This document shows, one piece after another, positions 25,625-37,384 of a stretch of 64,000 bases of DNA (the stretch's first letter is position 1; each line of letters begins with the position of its first letter). The DNA is from Lunularia cruciata (taxonomy: Eukaryota > Streptophyta > Marchantiopsida > Lunulariales > Lunulariaceae). Position numbers and translations under genes: made by a program. Where the stretch lies: NCBI GenBank assembly GCA_948567375.1, contig OX419762.1:50325034-50389033 (forward strand). Direction: 5' to 3'. The notes below the pieces were generated by a model, which had not been told where the DNA came from, did not search any database, and saw only the letters and a program-made list of their open reading frames with translations.

Positions 25625-28600
25625 ATGGCAGCTCTGCTGACCTCGGCCTCAGCCTGCGGTAGTCTTGCACGGCCCACAACGGCAGATAGTTTTGTCGGAA
25701 GAAAGACCTTCAGTGTTGTAAAGGCACCAGTACAGGAGTCCCAGTACAAGTTGGAGATCGTGTCCACTCATAGACGTCAAGACTTGGACGGAGCGCAGCC
25801 TGCTTCTTCGAGGCAAGGGAAATTGGCCTCCTTGCTTTTGAACACTGCAGTTGCTTCAGCTCTCAGTCTCTCCGTTTCCTTGTGTGGTGAGTGCCTGTAC
25901 AAGCTTCTAGGTTTGAGGGTCTTTCTTTCAGTAATCTTGCTGCACACAATTATCTGAGGACCAGTCAATCCAGAACCGAATGCGTTATGTATAAGGATTC
26001 CTGATTTTAGCTGTCTGGCTAGGTCCCTCTGTGTATGTCCTTTGCTACTCCAATCTCACAGGCCGTGATCACTGATTCTTAACGTATCGGTTCAGACTAA
26101 GACTGAGATCCGGCCTGCCATCAGCTAGCAAATCCAAATCTTGACTGAAATTCACTGGAGGTTTATGGAATCCCAGATTTTAGTTTAGTTAGAAGCTTCA
26201 TATGGCACTGAAGAAACGTAGCACGCAGGCTCGATAGTTCGAAGAATTGGAAATTAATCATTGGAAGTTAATTTTTACAAACTTTTACTGTAACTAGCTG
26301 TGACACATTCAGTAACAAGAAGATATCATCCGAGCTGGGACATGGGATTTTATTGTTCATACATTTTTTTAAAGCTCAGAGCAAGAAATCTTCTAATTTA
26401 GAGTTTTGCCAAGTGTTCTGGATGATGTCACGGCTTCACTGTTCAGGCATCCGTTCCTGCATGCCTTTCAGGGCTTCCGTATTCTTGTCTTAGGTCTGTA
26501 TCGGTTCGGTCCTAAGTTGCTTTGGATCCCCCGGTCTGGGAACGGCTTCTGCTCCAGTTACTCACATACCTATTTTCAAGTCGCGTTGTGCATTGTTCGA
26601 AACGCAGTACTGTGTGTCCCATCATGTCTGGGAAGCGCAGATGTCACCCCAAACTTTCTTCTCATCTCGGGCGTGTGCTCATTCGCAGGAAGTGGTGCTG
26701 CGCTAGCAAGGCCAGAAGGAGTTAATAGGCCAGAATTGCTGCCTAAGGAATTCACTTCTGTCATAGACGTGGCAGGCTTCTTGTCTCCAGCTCAGGTAAA
26801 ATATTGCTTGCGCTTTTCCGTTGAACTTTGTTGTTCGACACAAATCTTCAGGGTACCAGGATGTTGATCATCTCCAGGGCCCTTTCTTGCATTGAGGTAC
26901 TTTTTTAATTACACTAAAGTAGGCATCCTTTCACCTAACAAACATTTAACGTACTTCATGATGCAGGAAGGTCGCATAGCCCAGCAAGTGAAGAGTCTTG
27001 AAGAAGACACTGGTTACAAGCTGCGCGTTCTTGCCCAGAATTACCCTGAGACCCCTGGTCAGTTTTGGTGTCTCATGAAACTTTATTTCCTAGTCTTGGT
27101 GTATGGTGTCTTCTCCGTGCTTCCAAGTGAAATACACCTTTCATTAGATGTATTTGAGCGGAAAAGATAAAAAGTATACGCACCGGACAGAACGTGGGTG
27201 GGGACTGGCCCCGTACCAGTAACAAAAGGAAAAATGCCCCATGACAGTAGGTGTTACCACTTTTTTTAGATATCACACTAAATTAAATAATTTTATTCCG
27301 ATGTTTTTCTCTGTTGATAATTGATGATTTCTTATATTTTCTCACATCTTATGTTTTGGGAGCAGGACTGGCGGTTAAGAACTTCTGGCATGTAGATGAC
27401 GACACCATAGTATTCGTTGCAGACCCGAACATGGGTATGTCTTGTGTCCAATTATATTTAAATTCTTTGAATCTTTGTCAAATGTTACTACATTAACACA
27501 ACTGTTTTACATTTACTAGTGAGTACACAAGTAGAAAAGTAGCATTTGAAATGTTTCATCGAGTGTTAGTAGATGTGAAGGATTTTGTCAGCCTAACAGA
27601 GGTTGTGCGTCCTTTTTGGGATGAAGTTGAGACGATAGCACAACGCGCGTCCGGGAATGCTGAATGAAACCAAACAACTCCCGTGAAATGCAGTATCTTT
27701 GATTTGATAGCTCTACAATTCAATATCTTTGTTGAGAATGCACAAATATATTCTGTTATATTCTGTTATTTAGTGAGTTATTTATTGTTTATTTATTTCT
27801 TTTGATGAGAACTTTTGTTTCTGTTATTTGAAATAGAAGGTCTGTCATTCATTCTAATCTCTGATGTATCAGACATCACTAGCACTGAATTTCTTCTAGT
27901 CTCACTGAGTAGACATCCTTGATTGCACTCAGCAATACTAGACCTCTCTCTGCTCTACTCTAGAGTTCTCAAAGACAGCACATAGAAGTTCACTCACACA
28001 GCCTGCAAAACACCCAACACTGAAGTAACATTGAACACACTTGAGATGATGTTAAGCATCTCAGGACTTCACGAAATATAAAATGTTGGTGTTTGGTGTA
28101 CCCCTTGTAGAAGAACTAACCCGAACAAGATCAAAAAACATTCATATATACACAGAATCAAACCCTATGAGGTTGCTCTGTATACCCTAAATTGTGACTG
28201 TGTCCCACTTTATCCTAAGCAGATGGTAGAGCTCTAGAAGAATCTAGCAAAACTATAAAAACTAGAAAATTCATTAAACTAAAGATTAACTAAAACTAAA
28301 ATATTTATTTCAATGAGCATTTGAATTCATGCTTGAATAAAAGTTAACAATCCCCCTCATTGAACTGCTGTAATTCAGCGGTCTCAATTACAGCAGGAAT
28401 AATCAGTTCTGACATTGAAACTTTTTTCTCAGGTAATATTTTGAACTTCAACGTTGGGGCCTCTGTAGATCTTATGGTCCCGAAAAGTTTCTGGTCAAGG
28501 TTAGCTGGAAAGTACGGCAACATTTTTTTCTGGAGAGAGAAGGTAAACTTTCGCAAAGCTAACTCAAGTTCATATCTAGCTGTTAGAATCTGAAGCTCTT

Positions 28601-29038
28601 GCAAGCAGAAATTAATTAAGCAGTCTGAAGGAGACATCGATGTTCAGCAATACACTCTTTTATTTTGATCACAGCAACAGGTCATGCAATGTTTCCCTAT
28701 TCTTCCTGATTTTCACCCCTGTATCAAAAGGGATACTAAATGGGGATTTTAAGCAATGAGCACTTTATAACACATGTCACTAGTTTGTCTGCACTAGATT
28801 GGAGGGGCATGCTGTCCACACCAGAGTCGACCTATATTACGTAATTGCTGTTTAATTGTAGTTCCATTTCACTTGATTAGTACCTGGAAGTGTTGTACTT
28901 TATCGTTTGACCTCTGACCTGATCGCTTATCCATGTACTCCGCAGGGGGAAGACGCCTCCATAGAAGCTGCTGTGCAAGCTATTGGAGAATGTTTGCGAG
29001 AGCCACAAGGACCAAGAGCGTGCGCTGAAATCAAATGA
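25625..29038 (+). CDS. thylakoid lumen 15.0 kDa protein, TPM domain (6 exons)
   Basis: Exons 25625-25886, 26689-26795, 26967-27057, 27366-27434, 28433-28542 and 28946-29038 join in phase to 243 residues. All introns are GT-AG. The first 60 or so residues look like a chloroplast transit peptide (Ser/Ala/Thr-rich, few acids). A hydrophobic lumen-targeting segment LLLNTAVASALSLSVSL at about residues 69-85 follows, then an Ala-Leu-Ala cleavage site near 95. The mature part has LLPKEFTSVIDVAGFLS, KLRVLAQNYPETPG, WHVDDDTIVFVADP, NILNFNVGASVDL and GEDASIEAA. These match, from memory, the plant lumen 15.0 kDa protein (Arabidopsis At5g52970 type) of the TPM/Psb32-like group, whose exact role is not settled. 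Intron 4 carries a copia-like LTR. The gene is divergent from COQ8. Confidence 0.9.
27730..28349 (-). mobile_element. copia-like LTR in intron 4 of the lumen-protein gene
   Basis: A 620-bp segment runs from TGTTGAGA to GTTAACA, so it has the TGTT...AACA termini of an LTR. Immediately outside its right end is ATCCCCCTCAT, the reverse complement of a typical polypurine tract, so the LTR is read in minus orientation as a 3' LTR. No partner LTR, clear 5-bp duplication or pol sequence was found, so it is probably a remnant. The next exon starts only 84 bp away at 28433. Confidence 0.5.
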
Positions 29039-29918
29039 TAACATTTTCATTTTGTCCTTGCACTTAAATTTGCACAAGCGAAATCCTCAGGATGCGTAGA
29101 TATTGTAGTCATTGAAAATGTCAAAAATGTCATTTGCATCATAGATCTTGTAAGAACTGGGGACTGTTTCTACCAAGAGGAGAGATCTACCAACTCGCAG
29201 TTGGAGTTTCACATCCTGAGTTGCTGGGCCTTAAGAGTATTACAGATGCCCACAAAGGCACACAGGCGCCAGGTGCAAGTCAAAAAAGTTACATTCTTTT
29301 TAAAGTTGATTAAGAGAGATCGGAGTCAGTTCTGCAACTCCTCGACGATTACATTTCGAGTACGGACTCTCCCTGAGCTGACCTCAAGGCGACTGATGAA
29401 GATAAAACCCGATTGTATACCACCTCACTCTCAGTCTACAAAGTAAAGCATAACTCTACTTTGCCATCCACAAACTGCAAGTACAGTCATCTGTCTGGAG
29501 TGCTTCAACATTCAAGATAACGGTGAAGCGTTTGTGGTCAAGAACTTGCAGACAATCTTGATGGTTTCCAGCACAGTCGTCTTATGATTGTTGCTCTCAA
29601 ACGGTGTCGATCAGAAAGCAACAGCCAAGTCGTACCTTCGTAGTCATCAATCTCTCTAACGAGAAGTTGTATACCAATCAAGCACCCGTTACTTCAGAAT
29701 CGTTGACGCGAGCGAATTACGCGACTTCCAGAAAATGGGCAAGACACAACATGTAAGCTGAAACACCAAAGGACTACGTCCAAGTAAACCATCCTCGTCG
29801 TAAGTACCACAAGGCGTGTGGTGATTGCTAGTGTGAGTGATGTCGCGCAGTCTCCAACGCAAACAAACAAAACTCGAAACTGGTGCGAGTCGTTAACAGC
29901 CCACAAAGAACGTACCTC
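29039..29918. other. intergenic, nothing recognised
   Basis: Downstream flank of the lumen-protein gene, with no recognisable gene. A canonical poly(A) signal was not pinned down. Confidence 0.4.
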
Positions 29919-30043
29919 CTCCTTAACAAATCTTTTTTTTTTCAAATCCTCCTGAACTTCTTCGTCTCTCCCTTGCACGGCTTGATGGGGTCTTCCCATC
30001 CTTCGAGTTCTCTACGCTGTCGCCTTTTTCTCCTTAACAAATC
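29919..30043 (+). mobile_element. solo LINE 3' tail with perfect 14-bp TSD
   Basis: The target duplication CTCCTTAACAAATC is perfect, at 29919-29932 and 30030-30043. It encloses only 97 bp: a T-run, about 20 unassigned bases, then the tail from GTCTCTCCC through GATGGGGTCTTCCCATC to the terminal TGTCGCCTTTTT. This is the clearest small insertion in the window and fixes the 3' end of the family at the T-run after GTCGCC. Confidence 0.82.
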
Positions 30044-32160
30044 AGAGGTGTGAGTTTAGACAGGGGACCAGGACAGGTTCTGATGAGGCCTATCATGGTC
30101 GTCCTTGTATGACGATGACAGAACGAGGGAATAAAAGAATGTAAGAAGTCTTGATCATATAGATCATTATCATCAAATATATTAGTGCATATTGAGACTT
30201 GTAAGGTCATCATGATCAGAATTACAGTAGCTCCTCACTGTGTTCGTTATGCTTTGGTGATGGAAACTTAGACGTTTCTCTGATATCGGTCATCCACCTT
30301 AACAACTGTGAAGTTTTCAAATCTTCCATTGCAGATGCTCTGGATAACAGGTCAACTCTAAGTAGGTGGGCCTTGACAGACGACACAAACGAATCAAGCA
30401 TCAACTTGCATGTTATGGATGTGTGCCATTGGAATTCGGTTCCACCTTGTGTACGGGTGAACATTTATAGATGCAGTATGAAATAAGATTTTGCAGTTTC
30501 CAACCGCTTTGTATCGTCTTAGAAGCACTGTTCAGGTTTCAGTGGGCAAAAATGTTATCCAATTGTTATAGTACTAGTTATCCGAGTATCTTGTGGTCCA
30601 ATTTATGTTTTAAAGTCGCATGCCCACATGCTCCTGTCTACCAAAAGGCAGTAGATTCTCTGCCTCCAGTGTATCTGCAGGAGGAAGAGAATCATAACAC
30701 GCAGTAGCTTGTACTCGCGTCCATAACCGGCGAAAAGCACCACATGTCAATGACTAGTTAGTTAACCACTGGGAAAGAGAGAAAGCAAGATTCAATTTCT
30801 CACCCTTTGAACCTTCCAAGACTACACGAAGTCCTAACATCGTCCCAAAAATAGGCGACGGGGAAGAAACCAGACCCTATTTCTGCAGTAGATTATCCAA
30901 AACAGGCATCCCATTAATCCAACTTTCAAACTTTGTTCATGATTCAATTTCGGGCCTGGAATCTTGGGGTCAGGCCAGTAAGGCCAGTGGCAGAATCCAC
31001 CGTGCAGGTTGGACTTTGGTTGCCGTTTTGGTAATCTTGCTCGGAAGGTCTTCCTCGCCATCTTGACCGGGTAATGGGACCCGACCGGATACAGGGGTCA
31101 CCAAACTATACAGGCTTCAAGACTATCCGGCAATACGAGTTTTCAAGAATCTTCAAGCAATTCTAGAATCATCATGAATGCTTCCCCTAATCCAACCATT
31201 CGTTCCCATCGGAAAGTCAGTGGACATTGGTAATACACAAAACCTGCCGGGCCGAATTGCATCAGGGGGTTGTTGGGCTCGCAAATCTGAGCAATCCAAG
31301 GAACTACCGGTAAGCAGATTAACTAGACGGTAACACCGTGGAGGATTAACAAACGAATTGCGCATGTACTTGTGGAGAATGAGCTCATTTCCGTTATGAC
31401 AATGTGCTGTTATAACCGAGTGCTTTTGACTTAAGATATGACGTAAATGGTCCTGCAACCACCGTCTTTATAATCCTATCCTCTAAAGATCGAGCCTGGT
31501 GACGGTTATATCCTAGAGGTGTCTGTTTCTGTTGAATGATTACGCGGACTTAGACTCCGCCATTCTTTGATCACTGTTTGTCTCAAGCTGACTGGGATTT
31601 GTTCTTGCCCTCGTTCTTTGTAGAGCATAGCCCGATCCTTTCCAAAGAAATACTTGCTCGACCCCCTAACTGCCGCGTGGTCAGAAGTGGCATCCATCAC
31701 TAGTAGTCGGCATGGAGTCAGCTCGTGCTGGCAACCAATCCTCTTGTGGCTCAAACTGTCGCATCTGTGAATCCGTTGCCACATAGGACACGACGCGCCA
31801 GACAAGCATTCAAGGGGCTCGGGTAAGTCTAATTGCCAACTTGGCGGTCGGGCCAAGTCGAAGTGCCAAATATGGGGGTCGGTTACGTCTACTCTGGATC
31901 CTTTCAAGTCAGCGCATTCTGCATTGGTTCTTGGTTCTTGGTTACATATGTATAGAAACGGAGAGGCCCACATGAAGAGATGTGGGTGGGGATGAGCCGT
32001 TGGTTCTGGTTATATTCCAAGTCATATAAATCGCCTAGATGTTATTAAGTTTTCGGTGCGCTACATATTGGGGAGAAAGGCCAAAAGACAATGCGGGTTC
32101 TATGGGTACTCATAACAATCACATCAAATGTTTATCGGTGATCATCGCAGATGATCCATA
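30044..32160. other. intergenic, unassigned ORFs
   Basis: No gene recognised. The longest frame, minus 31506-31973 (155 residues), contains no motif I can place and is probably chance or a fossil element. The base composition of 31,100-32,000 is more GC-rich than its surroundings. Confidence 0.35.
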
Positions 32161-33541
32161 GACCTTGCACAAGAGCACGTCAACATGAGTGGCAACCTGA
32201 TCAAGGAGAACGGCGTAAAAATCTTAGATCGCCTTAATCCGGATCACACCCACTTCAATTTTTCCACCTGATGGCTGGAAGCCTTTAAGGCTCGCCATGG
32301 AATCTGCTCATTCCGCTGCTTTGGCAAGAGTGGATCTGTTGACATCAATCTCATCGAGGATGAGCGACACAAAATCAGGGTACTGGACAAGTTTGAGTGG
32401 TGCGACATTTACAACATGGACGAGTTAGGACTTTTTTACAAAATGCAGGTTGGTAACATTTTGGTTTGGGTTGTTTTGGTGTGTGATTAGTGTGGCAAGC
32501 TAACACAAACACTTATTACTGTATTTTATTAAGGCGGGAAATTCCTTGGCAACTAAGCAGCTCGAGGGCAAAAAGCAGCACAAAGAGTACCTGACCCTTG
32601 CCGTCTGCTGCAACGGAGACGGTTCTGACAAGCTTCCCCTTTCGGTCATCGGCAAATCCAAAAGCCTACGGTGCTTCGAGAACATCAACATGGCCAACCT
32701 CGGCTGCCCTTATTGCAATAATTCCAAAGCTTGAATGACCCAGACAATTCTTTTGGAGTGGCTCAAAGCATTTGATCGCCGCATGGTTGATAGGAAAGTT
32801 CTGCTCATTCTTGACAATTGTAGCACCCACATCTCTCTTCACGAGCTTCCAAGCCACATTCAACTGCAGAACACCATGGTTTTCTACCTTCCTCCAAACA
32901 CAATGTCAAAGCTGTAGCCCTGCGATGTTGGAATCATCCGCAATCTGGAGGCCTACTACCATTGCAAATTTAACCGTGTCCTGCTGCAACATCATGAAGA
33001 TGGAGTCGCCAAGCTGGAAAACTTTGATGTCCTTGAAGCCATCAGGATGGCTGTTCCCGCTTGGAATAGTGACGTCAAGCCTAAGACCATCCGCAATTGC
33101 TTTGGTCACTGCAACATCTGCAATGTTCTTGGCGCACAACAGGAACAACATAACGAAAAGGAACTTCTTGATCAGGAAGTTGTTGCTGAGATTGAGTCTC
33201 ATATCACAAGGCTTTGGTACCGCAATCCAATGGACATCCGTAACCTACTCCACTACCCGGATGAAGATGTGGTTACCTACACTCCTAACATTGACAAGGT
33301 CATCAAAGATCATCTTCTCTAGGATGACATTGAAGGCGAAGCCAATGACAATGACAATGAGGAAGTCATTCCTACGTCAGCCAAGGAAGCTCAGGCAATC
33401 ATCTCGTCACTAGAGACTTTTTGGCTGCAGCAAGCAGGCAACAATAGCAAGTTCATCTCGGTTCTACAGAAGATGAAGGAGAGCATGTGCACTCTGAGGA
33501 TGTGCCAGATGGTCCAGAGGGGCATTCAAGATTATTTCCAA
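32161..33541 (+). pseudogene. pogo/Tigger-type DDE transposase, broken
   Basis: One frame can be followed from about ATG 32185 to 33541 with one removable intron (32449-32533, GTTGGT...TTAAG). The N-terminal part has WLEAFKARHGIRSF, typical of the CENP-B DNA-binding region. The DDE_1 core has YNMDELGLFYKM (first Asp), LTLAVCCNGDGS, VLLILDNCSTHI (second Asp) and PCDVGIIRNLEAYY (third acidic site). Four in-frame stops interrupt it: near 32268-32270, at 32732-32734, 32915-32917 and 33320-33322. Three fit C-to-T changes: CGA to TGA, TGG to TGA, and CAG to TAG before PCDVG. The enzyme would cut and paste its own terminal repeats. I did not find those repeats or a TA duplication. A captured host gene is less likely given the stops. 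Confidence 0.8.
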
Positions 33542-34104
33542 TGCAATTAGACAATATTTTCTAGCTGTAATTCCAAATTTATTTTTTTAATATAGTGTAT
33601 ATTAGTTTACAAAAGTTGTCGGGCCAATAAAAAGTATTGAATATCAACCAATAGAGGGTTATTAGTTCAAGTACGAGGACATACTCTGGACCGGTATTTG
33701 TTTATGGTTATTAGTTTAGACAGTATCACTTTAGATAGGTTCAATTGTACTTTCATGTTATTAGAGAGTATAGTCTGACTGCAAATAATAATAATAATAA
33801 TAATACAAATTCTTGATCCAGATTCACTATTGGAACTTGATTTGACCAATTCAAGGCGTTATAGTGGTCCATATCCTTGAGATCTCGGGCCAATCGAATC
33901 ATCATTTCTACCTTTCCTTGTGTTTCAACAGATAATTCTGACGAGAACATAAGGATCATAAAGTTTTTATAGCTGGTTTCAACCCTTGTCTGTTGTGGAG
34001 AAAAACTTCCAGACTTCTAGTGTAAGATTTGCATGGCAAAAGTAATGGATGGAAAGTCTGGGACATACAAAATAATTATTTTTCCAATAAGTAGGATGAC
34101 AACT
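33542..34104. other. intergenic with AAT microsatellite
   Basis: AT-rich flank of the transposase pseudogene. It contains an (AAT)n microsatellite at about 33783-33804 and nothing else recognised. Confidence 0.5.
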
Positions 34105-34626
34105 TAGAAAAAATGAAGGATCGGAAGACCCCATCAAGCCCGACAAGGGAGAGATGAAAAAGGTAAAATAGTGCTAAACCTCAATAGAGTCTATACGAGA
34201 AATCTGCCCCACCGCACCTAAGATATCCGAGTTATGCAAGTCATGTGGTCTACAAACAATTGGAGCATCCAAAGAAGCATCACCTAATGTGATTGCTCTC
34301 CTATGGATTGCACTAGCCACTGCCCTCTATAGAGCAATGGACACATGCTATCTAAAATATGCTACAAAGTATGAGAATGAGAGTGGTACCCCTAGCGCCT
34401 AACATGATAAGCTCTCGTGCACTCCCTTACAAATGAGTCGAACGCCGTGTCCATCATTCCATATAACTCCAAGGCTAGAGGAACAAAGAGGTGACCTCGC
34501 TGCATGCCCTTGTACTTAGAGACCTTGCGACCTGTTGCTGCTCTCGCCGCCCATCCAGAGGGATAGGTAATCACTCAATCCAAAACGGTATCTCATGTAG
34601 GGTTTGTAACCACGACATCCGCTACA
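34105..34626 (-). mobile_element. 5'-truncated, decayed R2-like LINE copy
   Basis: Minus-oriented copy with tail at about 34105-34190 and a decayed endonuclease frame up to 34626, where homology to the 11,134-11,874 copy stops inside VADVVVTNPT. Readable pieces are HVRR, MDTAFDSFVREC, GRKVSKYKGMQRGHLF and ITYPSGWAA. The knuckle and everything upstream are absent. The tail has lost the GGTCGCC terminus through substitutions. No target duplication was resolved. Confidence 0.75.
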
Positions 34627-36189
34627 TTTTTTCTAGTGGGGATATTGATTGTAATCTTGTCCAGTAGCTTAAGGGATTTTTGCCTCCCCAAATACAATTG
34701 CATGTGCTTCACGCTGGTTGGGGTATTTGTTATATATATGAACAAACTACAAGGATAACCATCATTTGAAGTATAGCTTTTCAGTCTGGTTGTACTCACT
34801 TTGGGCTCGACCATGGTGTCATTATACACACGTTAGTAGGACTCAGCCAAAGCAACTGTATAGATCTACAAGTACCTTAGAAACATCGCGAGAGGGTCTA
34901 GGAGAAAGAGGACTTGCTCACCAATTGCTGTAGAGTCGCGATAACATTGTACTTTTCGTCAAACTCTGCACACACGACGCCATCCCATTTCAACCAACAT
35001 TGGAAACACGACCTTCGAGTATAGACCATATTCAACTGGTAACAACTATACACTAAGGCAGGGAGCATCTACATTTTTACATTCCAGTCATAAGAAGTCG
35101 AGAAGGTTCAAAAGGTTTAAATTTACCATGCAATTTTGTCAAAAAAATACGTGCATATGCTGTCGCAAATTTCAGTGACAAATAGTTATATGATACAATT
35201 TTTATAATAGACCAGATTCATCTTACTAAAGTATAAAAATGAAAACCACCATGGTGGAAAAGTACCCTGTTGTCGATTGTAGTAACCTCGAGTGCACATA
35301 TCTTCCACACTCGAAAATTTGACACATGCTAAAGGGATGGAAAACAACGACAAACTCTAAGCTGTTACGGTTAATAAAATTACCAAAGAAAAGAAATCTA
35401 AAACAAACAACCATTTCATGTTCTCGTCTCCGACATCCCAGAAGAAGGAAAAAGTCACGAGAGGTCTCTACTCCAATTTTAGGCACGTTTATCAAAACTG
35501 CTTTCCTAAGGAATATTTGACCCAGAATTTAAGGTCTCACCTAATATAGAGGTTTTATTAGCTCCCATCGTTGTCCCCACCTATGAACGCACTATTGAAC
35601 ACAAATCAACCCATTAGAAAAACCAACTGCTTGAGTTGACCCACCACCAGTAGTGTAACATAACCTGCTTCTCTTTTTGGTAGAGCGAGAAATTGTAGAG
35701 AGGACAAATGATCTATGTATTGGCGTCTTGAGCTTTTGGAGTTGGAGAGAGGTGGCTCTCGAACACAGGACGAGCTTTTCGCAAGAGGAAAAGGAGAATA
35801 TTCTACTCCTTCATCAATGGGTCTTCTGATAAGGAGTAGAATATTCTTTCATGTGGTTAGTTGCTCTGCCTTATCTTCTTCTTCTCTCTGTGGTCCATGT
35901 TCTATGACTATAAATTTAGTGCAGTTCTCCTATTATGCATGTTTTATTAGTATAGCTTCTTGGCTTCATATCCACTTTGCTATTCTCACATAAGCACTCA
36001 ATGTATACGGATCCTAAGCTGACGTTCTGAAAATATTAGGAGTGAGAGGAGAACTCATTCACTCCCTTTGTTTATATGACATATATCAGTCCAAACCCCA
36101 TATATATACCATTTTCAGCATGCAATTAAGAGAGTAACGGATGCTTATGTTCAAGAATCGTGTCCCCTCTCTATGCTATGGTTTAGAGC
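34627..36189. other. intergenic, one hairpin
   Basis: No gene is recognised. A 17-bp perfect inverted repeat lies at 35795-35847. A TATATATA run near 36,102 precedes the possible gene start at 36190. Confidence 0.4.
35795..35847. repeat. 17-bp inverted repeat, 19-nt loop
   Basis: AGAATATTCTACTCCTT at 35795-35811 is repeated in perfect reverse complement at 35831-35847. The foldback is shorter than a normal plant microRNA precursor, so no RNA gene is called. Confidence 0.7.
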
Positions 36190-36372
36190 ATGGAGAAAGG
36201 CCCTTTACTAAAGGCAATTCAGTTATTATTCCCGTTCATTGTTATTTCCTTACTTTCGATGAATCATGCAAAGATCTGCAGTGCTCAAGATGAGGCTATA
36301 GAGTCCGGGGTTGTAATTTGGAAGATGGATCTACTTTCTAGATTCTCAAATTTATACGTTAGACTAGCTTGA
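36190..36372 (+). CDS. possible first exon with signal peptide
   Basis: The 60-residue frame begins with a convincing secretory signal: basic start, hydrophobic core AIQLLFPFIVISLLSM, then a small-residue cleavage site at CSA-Q near residue 35. A TATATATA box lies about 90 bases upstream. No known domain follows before the stop. A second peptide-like frame at 37083-37280 could be a later exon, and the LINE copy from 37385 may have truncated whatever gene stood here. This is suggestive only. Confidence 0.25.
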   Translation: MEKGPLLKAIQLLFPFIVISLLSMNHAKICSAQDEAIESGVVIWKMDLLSRFSNLYVRLA

Positions 36373-37384
36373 TGGCTATTATAGAAGAAAGCATGCTGAC
36401 ATTTTGGCTAGTTAGTCCACATCTCATATAAATTACACATTCGCTACTTTTCCTCCACCATTATCTTGTTAGCGCATAGCTATTTGATTATGGATGGTAT
36501 TATTCATGAACTCTTTCTTGGCATGAATTATCAAGTAGGAATCTTGGAAAGTTATCTTGATGCCTAAAGTTGATATACCAATTTCTGAATGTTGCCTTAT
36601 GTTGCCTTTATACACATTCTCCACTTTACCCACTTTCTAAAGACAGTAATTTCGCCAGATCATGAGAAGAAAAATCCTGCTGAATTATTTTGCTTTGCGA
36701 TTCGACTAACTTTAGTAGGTTAAAGTTATAGCATCCAGCCGACTTCAAAGTAGGTTTTCGTCGACTGCTTTAGTTCAGGACATGAAACTTTTCACTAAGG
36801 TTTTGAGAACAGCATAATGTAGATAAAAAAATAACAGACCAGGAGTGCTTTTACAAAGGTTTTATTCAGTGCTAATATGTGCAAACAATTGTGCTGCTGA
36901 AGATGCTCTTCAAGTTATAAAATGACATCTTTACCTTCTAATCTCCATGTCTGTCTTAAGACTACAAATGTTGTTCCAATAAATGCTAAATAATAAGAAG
37001 ATATCGAACTAAATTTCAAGGTATTGGAGTTACATGATAGGACAATTCTGATTGAATTATTAAAAACGTCAATTATAGCTCCATGAACTTTTGTTGGAGA
37101 TTACAAATACACAAATGCCTTTTCGAAGCAGTTCCGATTATGGACATAAATTTACCAAGATCATTCTTGTCACACTTTCCTGATGCTTCATCCTCTTTCA
37201 TTGTTGTGGAGACTATAGATCCAACCAAGCTACTAATTATCACTACACCAATATTTGTGAATAAAAAAATAACAAAATAGCCAGTACATACTCAACACGC
37301 ACTGGAAGCATATGAAGCAAGTTCAAAATGAGAGTTGAAAGAGTTTATCAGATGCAAAATTGAGAAAAAGAAAAATGCAACCAC
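36373..37384. other. intergenic, AT-rich
   Basis: Nothing firm here. The frame at 37083-37280 reads somewhat like protein but has no recognised family. Confidence 0.35.

Noticed and set aside
26406-26867. 153-residue frame over the lumen-protein gene
   Set aside because: It contains exon 2 (26689-26795) read through into introns on both sides.
31506-31973. Minus-strand open frame of 155 residues
   Set aside because: No motif, start context or splice partner supports it; it was left as unassigned DNA.
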